Shown: positions 8,446-16,654, counted from the first letter of the stretch. The stretch is 42,169 nt of DNA from Candidatus Muiribacterium halophilum (GCA_023228995.1 JALOAD010000030.1:1-42169); one strand, 5' to 3'. The notes: generated by a model not told the origin, from the letters alone. Numbers and translations: made by a program.

Positions 8446-9930
8446 ATGATTAATATTATTTTATGTGGTGGTTCTGGTACTAGATTATGGCCTGTTTCTA
8501 GGAAGTTGTTCCCAAAACAGTTTTGTAAATTTATTGATGACACTTCATTGTTTCAGGATACTGTTATAAGGAACTCAGAACTTTGCAGTAAAAATTTTGT
8601 TGTTACTAGTGAGGATCAATATTTTCTTGCTTATGATCAATTGAAAGAGATTGATAAAAAAAACATTTCTTTTCTTCTTGAACCTGTTGGTAGGAATACT
8701 GCTCCTGCTTTGGCTATATCTTGTATGTTGCTTGATTCTGAAGATATTGTTTTTGTGACTCCTTCTGATCATGTTATTGGTAATTTGGATAATTATAAAA
8801 GTGTTGTTGAACTTGCTAAAATTGAGGCGAAAAAGGGTAATATTGTTACTTTTGGTATAAAGCCTACTAAAGCACATACAGGGTATGGCTACATTGAAGT
8901 TGAAGGCTTCAATGTAGCAATTAATAATGAAGAATTAAGAATTAAAAATGAAAAAATTAATAATGAAAATTTGGTATTCTTAAATTCTGTTTTTTCTGTT
9001 AAGTCTTTTAAAGAAAAACCTGATGAAAAAACTGCTGAGAATTATATTGAGCAAGGTAATTTTCTTTGGAATTCAGGTATGATTGTTTTTAAGGTTGGGG
9101 TTTTTCTTGATGAGTTGAAAAAATATTCTCCTATTATATACGAAAAATCTAAGTTGGCTGTTGATAATATGAAAAACTCTAATAATGTTTGTATTGATAA
9201 TATGAATTGTTTTAATCGTGTTAATATTGATGATATGCTGGATATTCCAGCCGACAGCGTTGATTATGCTGTTATGGAAAAAAGTTCATGTGTAAAAGTC
9301 ATTCCCTGTGATATAGGTTGGGATGATCTTGGAAGTTTTGATGCTTTGTTTAAATATTTTCCAAAGGATGAGAATGGAAATACAAAGGGTGAAAACTTTA
9401 TAAATATGAATTCCAGGAATAATATGGTTATTTCAACTCAGAAAAGGACTATTGCAACTATTGATACTGAGGATCTTGTAATTATCGATACTCCAGATGC
9501 TCTATTAGTTACAAAAAGAGGTAGTACAGAAAAGATAAAGGACGTTGTTGATATTTTAAGAGATAGAAAGAGTGATCTTTCTAATATTCATCTTACTGTT
9601 CATAGACCATGGGGGACTTATACAATACTTGAGGAAAATCATAGATATAAGATTAAACGGATTGTTGTGAAACCTGGAAAAAAATTATCTTTACAAAAGC
9701 ATTTTCATAGGAGTGAGCATTGGATTGTTGTTTCTGGTACAGCTAGTGTTGAATGTTCTGGTGAAATTAAACTTGTTAAGACTAATGAATCTATTTATAT
9801 TCCTATGGGTGAAAAACATAGGGTGGAAAATCCTGGTAAAATACCTCTTGTATTAATTGAAGCACAAGTAGGAGATTACCTCGGAGAAGATGATATAGTA
9901 AGATTTGATGATGAATATGGGCGTTCCTAG
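8446..9930 (+). CDS. manC: Mannose-1-phosphate guanylyltransferase / mannose-6-phosphate isomerase (type II)
   Basis: 494 residues. The N-terminal nucleotidyltransferase has GGSGTRLWPVSR (8-19), LLEPVGRNTAPAL, TPSDHVI and WNSGMIVF. The C-terminal cupin isomerase domain (~385-490) begins HRPWGTY and contains QKHFHRSEHW. It makes GDP-mannose for the Gmd branch. AAGGGG lies 7 nt before the ATG; an upstream in-frame TTG at 8401 lies outside the conserved region. Oddity: residues ~158-180 are an insertion (NNEELRIKNEK...) made by an inverted repeat of the preceding coding bases plus an AT-rich module. The last codons form half of a 19-bp inverted repeat. Confidence 0.95.
   Translation: MINIILCGGSGTRLWPVSRKLFPKQFCKFIDDTSLFQDTVIRNSELCSKNFVVTSEDQYFLAYDQLKEIDKKNISFLLEPVGRNTAPALAISCMLLDSEDIVFVTPSDHVIGNLDNYKSVVELAKIEAKKGNIVTFGIKPTKAHTGYGYIEVEGFNVAINNEELRIKNEKINNENLVFLNSVFSVKSFKEKPDEKTAENYIEQGNFLWNSGMIVFKVGVFLDELKKYSPIIYEKSKLAVDNMKNSNNVCIDNMNCFNRVNIDDMLDIPADSVDYAVMEKSSCVKVIPCDIGWDDLGSFDALFKYFPKDENGNTKGENFINMNSRNNMVISTQKRTIATIDTEDLVIIDTPDALLVTKRGSTEKIKDVVDILRDRKSDLSNIHLTVHRPWGTYTILEENHRYKIKRIVVKPGKKLSLQKHFHRSEHWIVVSGTASVECSGEIKLVKTNESIYIPMGEKHRVENPGKIPLVLIEAQVGDYLGEDDIVRFDDEYGRS
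8888..8967 (+). repeat. Palindrome plus AT-rich module inserted in frame in manC
   Basis: GCTACATTGAAG (8888-8899) is followed after 7 nt by its exact complement CTTCAATGTAGC (8907-8918). An AT-rich run of the AATTAA/GAATTAA type follows to ~8967. The reading frame is kept and encodes residues just after the conserved GYGYIEV. The same hairpin-then-AATTAA order occurs in spacers at 1493, 1830, 2611 and 4495. Confidence 0.75.
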
Positions 9931-9948
9931 AACGCCCATATTCATCAT
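9908..9948. terminator. 19-bp perfect inverted repeat over the manC stop codon
   Basis: Bases 9908-9926 (the last coding codons) are repeated in inverted orientation at 9930-9948 around the loop CTA; the TAG stop is 9928-9930. It can act as a strong mRNA 3' hairpin, but no T-run follows, so it is not a standard intrinsic terminator. The arm being coding sequence suggests it arose by local inverted duplication. Confidence 0.6.
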
Positions 9949-10036
9949 AATCAAAAAATAAAAGTAATTTCACCACGGATTACACGGAGTGGCACGGATA
10001 AGGCTGAAAATCAAATTTTTAATTTTAGGAGTTTAT

Positions 10037-10411
10037 ATGCCTTTGATTTTTGAAGAAGAAACTTATAAAATTAGAAGTGTTATATTTGAAGTTTATAATG
10101 AGTTAGGTTCTGGTTTTTTAGAAAATGTATATCATGAATGTATGAAAATAGAATTATTAAAAAATGGTATACCTTTTGATTCTGAAAAAGAATTAAATGT
10201 TTATTATAAAGGCTCTAAATTGAATCAAATTTATAAAGCTGATTTTATTTGTTTTGACAAGATTATTATTGAAATCAAAGCAGTTAAAAAATTATCGTTA
10301 CAGCATGAATCTCAAATATTAAATTATTTGAAATGCACTAAAATGAAATTAGGTTTGTTAGTTAATTTTGGGAGTTTTTCAACGCCTGAAATTAAAAGGA
10401 TAGCTAATTAA
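10037..10411 (+). CDS. GxxExxY family protein (copy 2)
   Basis: 124 residues from the ATG giving MPLIFEEE, preceded by TAGGAG with TTTAT between. Initiation upstream at 9989 would translate repeat sequence and is rejected. It carries GFLENVY (GxxExxY) and the nuclease-like D...EIK core (YKADFI, IIIEIKAV). It is a close paralogue of the gene at 2182. Direct copies of the CCACGGATTACAC repeat flank it on both sides (9972-10000 and 10421-10450), consistent with a cassette inserted between manC and gmd. Function is unknown. Confidence 0.9.
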   Translation: MPLIFEEETYKIRSVIFEVYNELGSGFLENVYHECMKIELLKNGIPFDSEKELNVYYKGSKLNQIYKADFICFDKIIIEIKAVKKLSLQHESQILNYLKCTKMKLGLLVNFGSFSTPEIKRIAN

Positions 10412-10416
10412 AGGCA

Positions 10417-10650
10417 ATTTTACCACGGATTACACTGATGAACACGGATAAGGCTGAAAATTAAAATTTATGGTTAGAATTCCATAAATTACGAATAAAA
10501 TATTTTATATTTATATAAATGAATTTATAACATATAAAATAATATTTATTCTATTTTTTGGGAAAAAATTTTAATTTTAAAAAGAGCTTGTAAAGAAATA
10601 AGATTTTGTACTATCCGTGTGACTCGGTGAAATCCGTGGTGGAAAAGTTT
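10417..10650. repeat. CACGGAT-type element, copy D, with inverted ends (MITE-like)
   Basis: The left end reads TTTTACCACGGATTACACTG; the right end (10611-10648) is an inverted copy containing ATCCGTGTGACTC and AAATCCGTGGTGG. Between them is the conserved hairpin AATTTATGG/CCATAAATT and the AT-rich fold-back shared with copies A-C. The inverted ends over ~230 bp and the lack of coding capacity look like a non-autonomous miniature element. No matching transposase is present in the window. Confidence 0.65.
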
Positions 10651-10695
10651 GTTTTTTAAATTTATTATCTATTAATTGTAATATTTGGAGGAGCT

Positions 10696-11730
10696 ATGCG
10701 ACGCGCAATTATAACTGGTATTACTGGGCAGGATGGTGCTTATCTTGCTGAACTATTGTTAAACAAAGGTTATGAAGTTTATGGTACTTATAGGAGGACT
10801 AGTTCGGTTAATTTTTGGCGAATAGAAGAGCTTGGAATTCAGGACAATCCTAATTTTCACCTTGTTGATTTTGATCTTATTGATCAGGCAAATGCAATGT
10901 TGATGATCAAAGATATTATGCCTGATGAAGTGTATAATCTTGCTGCTCAGAGTTTTGTTGGTGTGTCTTTTAAACAGCCTCTTGCAACTGCACATATTAC
11001 TGGCTTGGGTGCTATTCATCTTCTTGAAGCTATCAGAGTTATTAAACCTGATACTAAATTTTATCAAGCTTCTACTTCTGAATTATTTGGTAAAGTTCAA
11101 GAGATTCCTCAAAGTGAAAACACTCCTTTTTATCCTAGAAGTCCTTACGGTGTTGCAAAATTGTTTGCTCACTGGAGTACTATAAATTATAGAGAATCTT
11201 ATGGAATATTTGGTTGTTGTGGAATATTATTCAATCATGAATCACCATTAAGAGGAAGAGAATTTGTTACTCGTAAGATCACAGATGCTGTTGCTAAGAT
11301 AAAACTTGGTAAGCAGGATTGCGTGGAACTTGGAAATCTTGATGCTAAAAGAGACTGGGGTTTTGCTAAAGACTATGTTGAAGGTATGTATCTTATGATG
11401 CAGGCTGAAAGACCAGAGGTGTATGTCATTGCTACAAATAAGACGTGGACAATAAGACATTTTGTTGAGCTTGCTTTTAAAGCTGTTGATATTGAAATTA
11501 AATGGTCTGGTAAGGGTGTTGATGAAGTTGGTCAGTGTAAAAAGACTGGTAAAACTTTAGTGAAAGTTAATCCTGAATTTTTTAGACCTGCAGAAGTGGA
11601 ACTTCTTATCGGTGATGCTAGTAAAGCTAAAAAAGACCTTGGTTGGGAAGCTAAAACTTCGCTTGATGAACTTTGTAAAATGATGGTTGAAGCGGATCTT
11701 AAAAGAAATGAGAGAGGATTTTCCTTTTAA
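10696..11730 (+). CDS. gmd: GDP-mannose 4,6-dehydratase
   Basis: 344 residues, full length for Gmd. The N-terminal Rossmann motif is TGITGQDG (7-14). The catalytic set TSE (127-129) and YGVAK (Y151, K155) is intact, and NHESPLRG and NLDAKRDWG are family hallmarks. It converts GDP-mannose to GDP-4-keto-6-deoxymannose, the substrate for the Rmd-like enzyme at 15719. A strong GGAGGAG precedes the ATG. The last codons form one arm of a 15-bp inverted repeat over the stop codon. Confidence 0.96.
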   Translation: MRRAIITGITGQDGAYLAELLLNKGYEVYGTYRRTSSVNFWRIEELGIQDNPNFHLVDFDLIDQANAMLMIKDIMPDEVYNLAAQSFVGVSFKQPLATAHITGLGAIHLLEAIRVIKPDTKFYQASTSELFGKVQEIPQSENTPFYPRSPYGVAKLFAHWSTINYRESYGIFGCCGILFNHESPLRGREFVTRKITDAVAKIKLGKQDCVELGNLDAKRDWGFAKDYVEGMYLMMQAERPEVYVIATNKTWTIRHFVELAFKAVDIEIKWSGKGVDEVGQCKKTGKTLVKVNPEFFRPAEVELLIGDASKAKKDLGWEAKTSLDELCKMMVEADLKRNERGFSF

Positions 11731-11747
11731 TTAAAAGGAAAATCCTC
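11714..11747. terminator. 15-bp perfect inverted repeat over the gmd stop codon
   Basis: Arms GAGGATTTTCCTTTT (11714-11728) and its complement (11733-11747) surround AATT; the TAA stop lies in the loop. As at manC, the 5' arm is the end of the coding sequence. No T-run follows, so termination by this hairpin alone is uncertain. Confidence 0.6.
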
Positions 11748-11786
11748 CGGGATGAAACTGGGGTGGAACCGGGGTAAAAACCGGGA
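11746..11786 (+). repeat. G-run 11-bp repeat after gmd
   Basis: Units CCGGGATGAAA, CTGGGGTGGAA and CCGGGGTAAAA follow each other at 11-bp spacing, then ACCGGG. Four G-runs separated by 7-8 nt on the coding strand could form a G-quadruplex in an otherwise AT-rich region. Confidence 0.7.
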
Positions 11787-11799
11787 ATTTGGTGATTAT

Positions 11800-12180
11800 A
11801 TGATTAAGAATTATAAGGAATTAGATGTATGGAAAAATTCTATGTTGTTGGTTCAAGAAATTTATATAAAAACAAGAGATTTTTCTGAAAATGAAAAGTT
11901 TGGTTTAGTATCTCAGATGAGAAGAGCATCGGTTTCAATTCCTTCAAATATTGCTGAAGGGTGGGGTAGAAAAACTACTAAAGATTATGTTAAATTTTTA
12001 CATATATCTCTTGGTTCATTATATGAATTGGAAACTCAAGTAATTATATGTGAAAATATTAATTTAATAGATAACAATAATTTAAAAGAAATACATCAAT
12101 TTATTAAAGATATAAGTAAAATGTTAAATGTTTTAATTTATAAACTTAATAAAAAAGGAAATAAAATTGAAATTAAATAA
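11800..12180 (+). CDS. Four helix bundle protein, 23S rRNA IVS (S23) type, copy 1
   Basis: 126 residues from the ATG giving MIKNYKELDVWK. The upstream in-frame ATG at 11752 would translate the G-run repeat. Family hallmarks are ELDVWK near the start, QMRRASVSIPSNIAEGWGR (~40-58) and LYELETQ. These proteins are all-helical and were first found encoded in intervening sequences of split 23S rRNA genes, but many are orphan genes; their function is not known. It follows directly after the post-gmd repeat. Two paralogues lie at 20808 and 26675 in the same kind of position. Confidence 0.9.
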   Translation: MIKNYKELDVWKNSMLLVQEIYIKTRDFSENEKFGLVSQMRRASVSIPSNIAEGWGRKTTKDYVKFLHISLGSLYELETQVIICENINLIDNNNLKEIHQFIKDISKMLNVLIYKLNKKGNKIEIK

Positions 12181-12247
12181 CCCACGAATCCTGAATTTTT
12201 ATTTTTGTTTTATTTGTGATATATTTTTAATATGAGGAGATTTATTT

Positions 12248-12553
12248 ATGTTTGCAGAACAGTATAATTTTTTTGAAGATGAAAATTTTTATATTAAAAA
12301 ATTATGTAGAGAGAATTCCAGACAAAATAATCGGGAAAAGATAACCAATATATTGAGAAAAAGTATTGCAATATTAAATGATAAAAATGAGATAAAAAAT
12401 GCAGAAGCAGAATCAATTCGCTTAGCATATTTATTAATGGGAAACATTGAAATAATTGATTTTGTTAAGAAGAACATTGATAAAACTCAGGATTCTGGAG
12501 TGATTCAAAAAATATCTGATATAATTTTGCAAATAATTAAAGAACATGAATGA
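12248..12553 (+). CDS. Small helical protein of unknown function, first gene of a three-gene unit
   Basis: 101 residues, charged and probably all-helical, with no membrane segment or signal peptide and no recognised motif. GAGGAG lies 9 nt before the ATG, among the better ribosome binding sites here. Its end overlaps the start of the metallopeptidase-like gene by 8 bp, so co-translation is likely. In toxin-antitoxin or regulator-effector pairs a small protein in this position often acts as the regulator; that is inference only. Confidence 0.75.
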   Translation: MFAEQYNFFEDENFYIKKLCRENSRQNNREKITNILRKSIAILNDKNEIKNAEAESIRLAYLLMGNIEIIDFVKKNIDKTQDSGVIQKISDIILQIIKEHE

Positions 12554-13640
12554 AATTGATCTTGAGATTATCGATATACAAAACCTACAAGATATTTTAA
12601 AAAATATTTATCTTACTCCATTTTTCAATAAAAACATTGTTAAATTAATTGATTCAATCAATGCTGATATTGAAAAAACATTAACTGTAGAAACAGATAT
12701 ATACTATTTAAGAAATTATAGGGATAACTTGTTTTTAACTATAAGTTTTTTAAGGGGTAGTATTAATAAATTAATTCCATATGAAGTTATATTTGTAATC
12801 GAAAAAATATTAGAAAGTGATCTTAAAGAAAATTTGAAAATCCTAACAAAAATGTTGGGGGAATTTAATTATTGTATTTATAATGATTTTGATATAAAAA
12901 GTTTGTTTGATATTAATAATATTAGTGAAAAATATATTATTATGGGTTTACCGGAAAATTATAAAGATATTCCTTTAAATAACATTGCTTTATTTCATGA
13001 AGCTGGTCATTTTATCGAGAGAAATTATGTAATTTCTAATGCGATACTTCTTTTTTACACTGATGAGGTATTTAATATCTTATCAAAATTATTAAATATT
13101 GATATTTTTGATTATTTTAAAACAAATGACAGAAAAAAAATTGCAGAAAATTATTTAAAAGAATTTTTCTCCGATTTGTATGGGGCTCAGTTTTCAGGAA
13201 AAGGATTTATTGAATTGTTAAAAAAATTAAAATTTTCTGATCAAGGTAATGTTTCATATACTCATCCTGATATTGATTTGAGAATTAATGTTGTTGAGGA
13301 TTTATTATTTGGAAAAAACAATGACATTATTAATATAATTAATGAAGGAATTAAAATTACAAAATATAATAGACAACTTGAATATCATAAAATTGAGTTT
13401 GAAAAATATTTTATTTATTTTGAAAATTTTGTGCCAATCCAAATTGAAAACGATTTTGAATTAAAGAAAATATTCGAGATTGGATGGGAATTTTTATTGT
13501 CTGATAGAATAAATGAAGGTGATTTTGGAAGATTATCCCAAAAGAAAAAATTTGATATTATCAATAATCTGGTCCAAAAATCAATTAGAGATTACATGAT
13601 AAAAAAACAATGGAATAGTATTGATGAAGTTACTGACTAA
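12546..13640 (+). CDS. Predicted zinc metallopeptidase-like protein (HEAGH motif)
   Basis: 364 residues, no signal peptide. The motif IALFHEAGHFIE has HExxH at 151-155; a downstream EFFSD (E206, D210) is placed as the third zinc ligand would be in gluzincin-type enzymes. The flanking sequence matches no family I know. The N-terminal 140 residues are helical and may sense or bind a partner. It overlaps the preceding gene by 8 bp and the following dCTP-deaminase-like gene by 17 bp, a tight unit unrelated to sugar metabolism. A role as the processing or sensing component of a defence module is inference. Confidence 0.7.
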   Translation: MNEIDLEIIDIQNLQDILKNIYLTPFFNKNIVKLIDSINADIEKTLTVETDIYYLRNYRDNLFLTISFLRGSINKLIPYEVIFVIEKILESDLKENLKILTKMLGEFNYCIYNDFDIKSLFDINNISEKYIIMGLPENYKDIPLNNIALFHEAGHFIERNYVISNAILLFYTDEVFNILSKLLNIDIFDYFKTNDRKKIAENYLKEFFSDLYGAQFSGKGFIELLKKLKFSDQGNVSYTHPDIDLRINVVEDLLFGKNNDIINIINEGIKITKYNRQLEYHKIEFEKYFIYFENFVPIQIENDFELKKIFEIGWEFLLSDRINEGDFGRLSQKKKFDIINNLVQKSIRDYMIKKQWNSIDEVTD

Positions 13641-14214
13641 AAATAAATTAAATGAGATAATAAAAAATAATGATATTAGAGGTTTTTATATATCGCCGTT
13701 ATTAGATATTAATCAAATAGGCGAGATATCTTTGGACTTGAGGTTAGGATTTGATTTTTATGTGTCTGTAAATACCAGATATTCTAAATTGTCTTTGTAT
13801 GATGAAAATGGTGTTGGAGCTTGTTTTCAAATTACTAAGAGAGAATTTGGAGAACCTTTTTTACTTTTTCCAGGACAACTTGTGGTAACTAATACTTTTG
13901 AGTATATTAAATTACCGGAAAATATCCTTGTTGAACTTAACACCAGGAGTTCTGTAAATAAAATAGGTATTTCATTTAACTCTATTGTTCAACCCGGGTT
14001 TACTGGATGTTTTCCACTTGAACTTTATAATAATTCTAATAATGTTATAGAATTAATTGCTGGAATGAGATTAGTGCAGGCAAGAATATATCAGCTTGAT
14101 GAAAAAACTGATTATTTGGATAGAGATAGAAAATATTTTTGTCATATAAAACCTCAAATCTCAAAAATTATTTCTGATGAAGATAATAAGAGGTTTAGAA
14201 AATTAAATAAATAA
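13624..14214 (+). CDS. dCTP deaminase / dUTPase superfamily protein
   Basis: 196 residues from the ATG that overlaps the end of the preceding gene. Visible are ISLDLRLG, RSSVNKIG (108-115), VQPGFTGCFPLELYNNS (Glu133 in LEL) and the C-terminal AGMRLVQARI. These follow the Dcd pattern in which the Glu is catalytic. Lys113 stands where the E. coli enzyme has Arg115, so activity or substrate may differ. Family members deaminate dCTP or hydrolyse dUTP; stand-alone dCTP deaminases are known anti-phage effectors. Placement in a three-gene overlapping unit with a metallopeptidase is not a housekeeping context. Confidence 0.85.
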   Translation: MKLLTKNKLNEIIKNNDIRGFYISPLLDINQIGEISLDLRLGFDFYVSVNTRYSKLSLYDENGVGACFQITKREFGEPFLLFPGQLVVTNTFEYIKLPENILVELNTRSSVNKIGISFNSIVQPGFTGCFPLELYNNSNNVIELIAGMRLVQARIYQLDEKTDYLDRDRKYFCHIKPQISKIISDEDNKRFRKLNK

Positions 14215-14216
14215 AA

Positions 14217-14506
14217 AATGTATAAGAGCAGTACAGGAGCAAGGCGGTACAAAAGCAGTACGAAGAGTGTATGAGATGTGTACAAAGGCGGTACAAAAGC
14301 AGTACGAACAGTGTATGAGATGTGTATAAATGCGGTACAAAAGCAGTACGAACAGTGTATGAGATGTGTACAAAGGCGGTATAAGGAGTGTATAAAAGAA
14401 GTATGGGAGCGGTATGAGAGGTGTACCGGAGTACACTTTATGTACTAACATACACTTCTGTACCAATATACACTTCTGTACTGATTTACATTTTTGTACA
14501 ATGTAT
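14217..14506. repeat. 11-bp-periodic GTAY array with inverted right half
   Basis: The left part (to ~14425) is a run of 11-mers ending in GTAC or GTAT, such as AAAGGCGGTAC, AAAAGCAGTAC and GAACAGTGTAT, grouped in 44-bp higher-order units. The right part (~14426-14506) alternates ACTTCTGTAC-type and CAATATAC-type words that are complementary to the left units. It fills the whole gap between the Dcd-like and methyltransferase genes. Long antisense reading frames over it are a by-product of the periodicity. Confidence 0.85.
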
Positions 14507-14528
14507 TTTTTTATTAAATGAGGTTTAA

Positions 14529-15413
14529 ATGTTAAAGCGTTTTTTAAAAGATTTTATTATAAAAAAAAAATTAAAAGTTTTTGATAAAAAAAAGAATAAT
14601 ATTCTGTTAAAATCAGAATTGGATGAGAAAGAAATTTTTAATTATTTAAAAAATCTTGATCTTGTAGCAAATAAAGAACTTTATAATTATCTTGAAAGTG
14701 ACTTTAAAAGATTTATTTATACTGTAAATTTAATTCCTGAAAAAGTTAAAGACATTTTAGAAATTGGAAGTAATCCGTATTTTATATCTGTAATTTTAGA
14801 GAAATATTTTGATTTTGATATAAAATATACAAATTTTTTTGGAATAACCGATAATATTGAATGTTCACAATCAGTAAAGAATATTGATGAAAATGAAAAG
14901 TTTGAGTTTGTATATAAAAATATAAATATTGAAAAAGATGAATTAGATTATAAAGAAAAATTTGATGTTATACTTTTTTGTGAAGTTATTGAACATCTTT
15001 CAAATGATCCATATAAAGCTTTGATAAATATTAAAAAGAATTTAAGAAAAGATGGATATCTAATTCTTACTACACCTAACATTGCTAGATTAGAAAATAT
15101 AATTAAGATAATTTCCGGAAGTAATATATATGATCCCTATTCAGGATATGGAGCTTATGGTAGACATAATCGGGAATATAGTTTAAAAGAGATAATTTTG
15201 TTTCTTGAAGTATTTGGTTTTGAGATTGATATTGCTTTTACTCAGGATGTTCATAATTTTGAGTCAAGAGAGATTATTGGTTCAGATATTGATTTAATAA
15301 ACAAAATACTGAAAAATAGATCCGCTGATTTAGGACAGTATATTTTTATCAGAGCTATAAATAAATATGATAAAATTCAAAAAAGACCAGATTGGTTATT
15401 TAGAAGTTATTGA
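14529..15413 (+). CDS. Class I SAM-dependent methyltransferase
   Basis: 294 residues, soluble. Motif I is ILEIGSNPYF (~78-87), with the acidic end of strand 4 at FDVILFCEVIEHL and a post-motif LRKDGYLILTTPN. This is the Methyltransf_11/23 type. In this locus it probably methylates a sugar residue or capping group of the polysaccharide; the substrate cannot be inferred. TGAGG lies 5 nt before the ATG. 11-bp GTAC repeat arrays border it on both sides. Confidence 0.85.
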   Translation: MLKRFLKDFIIKKKLKVFDKKKNNILLKSELDEKEIFNYLKNLDLVANKELYNYLESDFKRFIYTVNLIPEKVKDILEIGSNPYFISVILEKYFDFDIKYTNFFGITDNIECSQSVKNIDENEKFEFVYKNINIEKDELDYKEKFDVILFCEVIEHLSNDPYKALINIKKNLRKDGYLILTTPNIARLENIIKIISGSNIYDPYSGYGAYGRHNREYSLKEIILFLEVFGFEIDIAFTQDVHNFESREIIGSDIDLINKILKNRSADLGQYIFIRAINKYDKIQKRPDWLFRSY

Positions 15414-15712
15414 AAGGAGAGAGAGTACAATAGCGGTACAAAATGTGTATGTGAGGTGTACAGGGGCGGTATAAAGAGTGTAAAAAAGGAGTACTGAGAG
15501 TGTACAGGAGCAAAGCAGTACGAGGATTGTACATGAATTGTACAAGGGCGGTATAAGGAGTGTAAAAAACGGTACGAAAGGTGTACTAGAGTACATTTCT
15601 GTACTAATGTACATTTCTGTACCAGTGTACACTTTCTGTACTAATATACATTTTATGTACCAGTGTACACTTTCTGTACCAATATACACTTTATGTACTA
15701 ATGTACAATTTA
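15414..15712. repeat. 11-bp-periodic GTAC array with inverted right half, second locus
   Basis: Left units such as AATAGCGGTAC, GTGAGGTGTAC and GAGGATTGTAC; right units ATTTCTGTAC, TAATGTAC, CAGTGTAC and ACTTTCTGTAC. Same architecture as at 14217 but with different unit order, so it is not a simple duplication. It occupies the whole gap between methyltransferase and reductase genes. Confidence 0.85.
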
Positions 15713-15718
15713 TAAATT

Positions 15719-16654
15719 ATGAAAAAATTATTGATAACTGGCATTGAGGGTTTTACTGGTAATTGGCTGTTTGAAATTCTTAAAGATAAATATGATATAT
15801 ATGGAACTTGTAAAAATAATGTCGAATGTGGAATGTCGAATGTTCAATTAAAAAATAATTCGACATTTAACATTGAAAATCCTAAATTTTTTGTGTGTGA
15901 TATTACTGATTACAATCAAATCAGAGATGTTGTTGATAAAGTTCGTCCTGATTATATTATTCATCTTGCTGCAATTTCTTTTGTTAATTTAAAGAATGCT
16001 CTTCCTTTTTATAATGTTAATGTTCTTGGTACTGAGAATCTTCTTAATGCTTTATTAGAAACTAAAATTAATCCTCAAAAGATAATTCTTGCCAGTTCAG
16101 CTAATATTTATGGTAGAAATGCTAAAGGTAGTGTTGATGAAAACATTATACCAGACCCTGTGAATCATTATTCTGTAAGTAAACTTGCTATGGAGTTTAT
16201 GGCTAAAAATTACATGGATAAATTAAATTTAGTTATTGTAAGACCTTTTAATTATACTGGTCCTGGTCAGGAAGATCATTTTCTTATTCCAAAGATTGTA
16301 AGACATTACAAAGAAAAAAAAGAGAATATTGAATTAGGTAATCTTGATGTTATTCGAGATTTTTCTGATGTGAGATTTGTCTGTGAATGTTATGGAAAAC
16401 TTCTAGAAAATGGTAAATGTGGTGAAGTTTATAATATCTCTTCATCAAGTGAAGTTCATCTAAAAAAAATCATTGATATAATGAACTCTTTAGCAGGATA
16501 TAATATTAAGGTTGATGTTAATCCTGAATTTGTCAGAAAAAATGAAATATATAGACTTATAGGTGATAATAGAAAAATTCTTTCACTTTTTGAGTCTAAT
16601 CCAGTTATAGAAATAGAAAAAACGCTTGAGTTCATGTATAGTTATGATATATGA
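15719..16654 (+). CDS. rmd: GDP-4-keto-6-deoxymannose reductase-like SDR
   Basis: 311 residues. An extended SDR with TGIEGFTGNWL (7-17), SSANIYG, YSVSK (Y151, K155) and RPFNYTGPGQEDHFLIPK, the last typical of Rmd. With Gmd it would give GDP-D-rhamnose; a GDP-fucose-type or other 4-keto reductase is less likely. Residues ~33-55 are an insertion compared with the family, encoded by 15815-15884, which contains the inverted pair AATGTCGAAT/ATTCGACATT and resembles spacer sequence at 25771. The start is placed at the ATG giving MKKLLITG; no clear ribosome binding site. It shares ATGA with the next gene. Confidence 0.85.
   Translation: MKKLLITGIEGFTGNWLFEILKDKYDIYGTCKNNVECGMSNVQLKNNSTFNIENPKFFVCDITDYNQIRDVVDKVRPDYIIHLAAISFVNLKNALPFYNVNVLGTENLLNALLETKINPQKIILASSANIYGRNAKGSVDENIIPDPVNHYSVSKLAMEFMAKNYMDKLNLVIVRPFNYTGPGQEDHFLIPKIVRHYKEKKENIELGNLDVIRDFSDVRFVCECYGKLLENGKCGEVYNISSSSEVHLKKIIDIMNSLAGYNIKVDVNPEFVRKNEIYRLIGDNRKILSLFESNPVIEIEKTLEFMYSYDI

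Noticed and set aside
9989-10036. Upstream start for the second GxxExxY gene
   Set aside because: It would translate CACGGAT repeat sequence; the ATG at 10037 has TAGGAG upstream and matches the start of copy 1.
10417-10650. Insertion sequence with transposase
   Set aside because: Inverted ends are present but there is no reading frame for a transposase here or elsewhere in the window; kept only as a MITE-like repeat.
14203-14466. Long minus-strand frame over the GTAC array with repeated YT/FVPP-like peptides
   Set aside because: It is open only because the 11-bp repeat lacks stops in that frame; no ribosome binding site and a low-complexity product. The same holds for minus-strand frames at 15396-15689 and 18909-19167.
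14217-15712. Possible CRISPR arrays at the regular repeats
   Set aside because: Units are 11 bp without unique spacers, and no cas gene is present.
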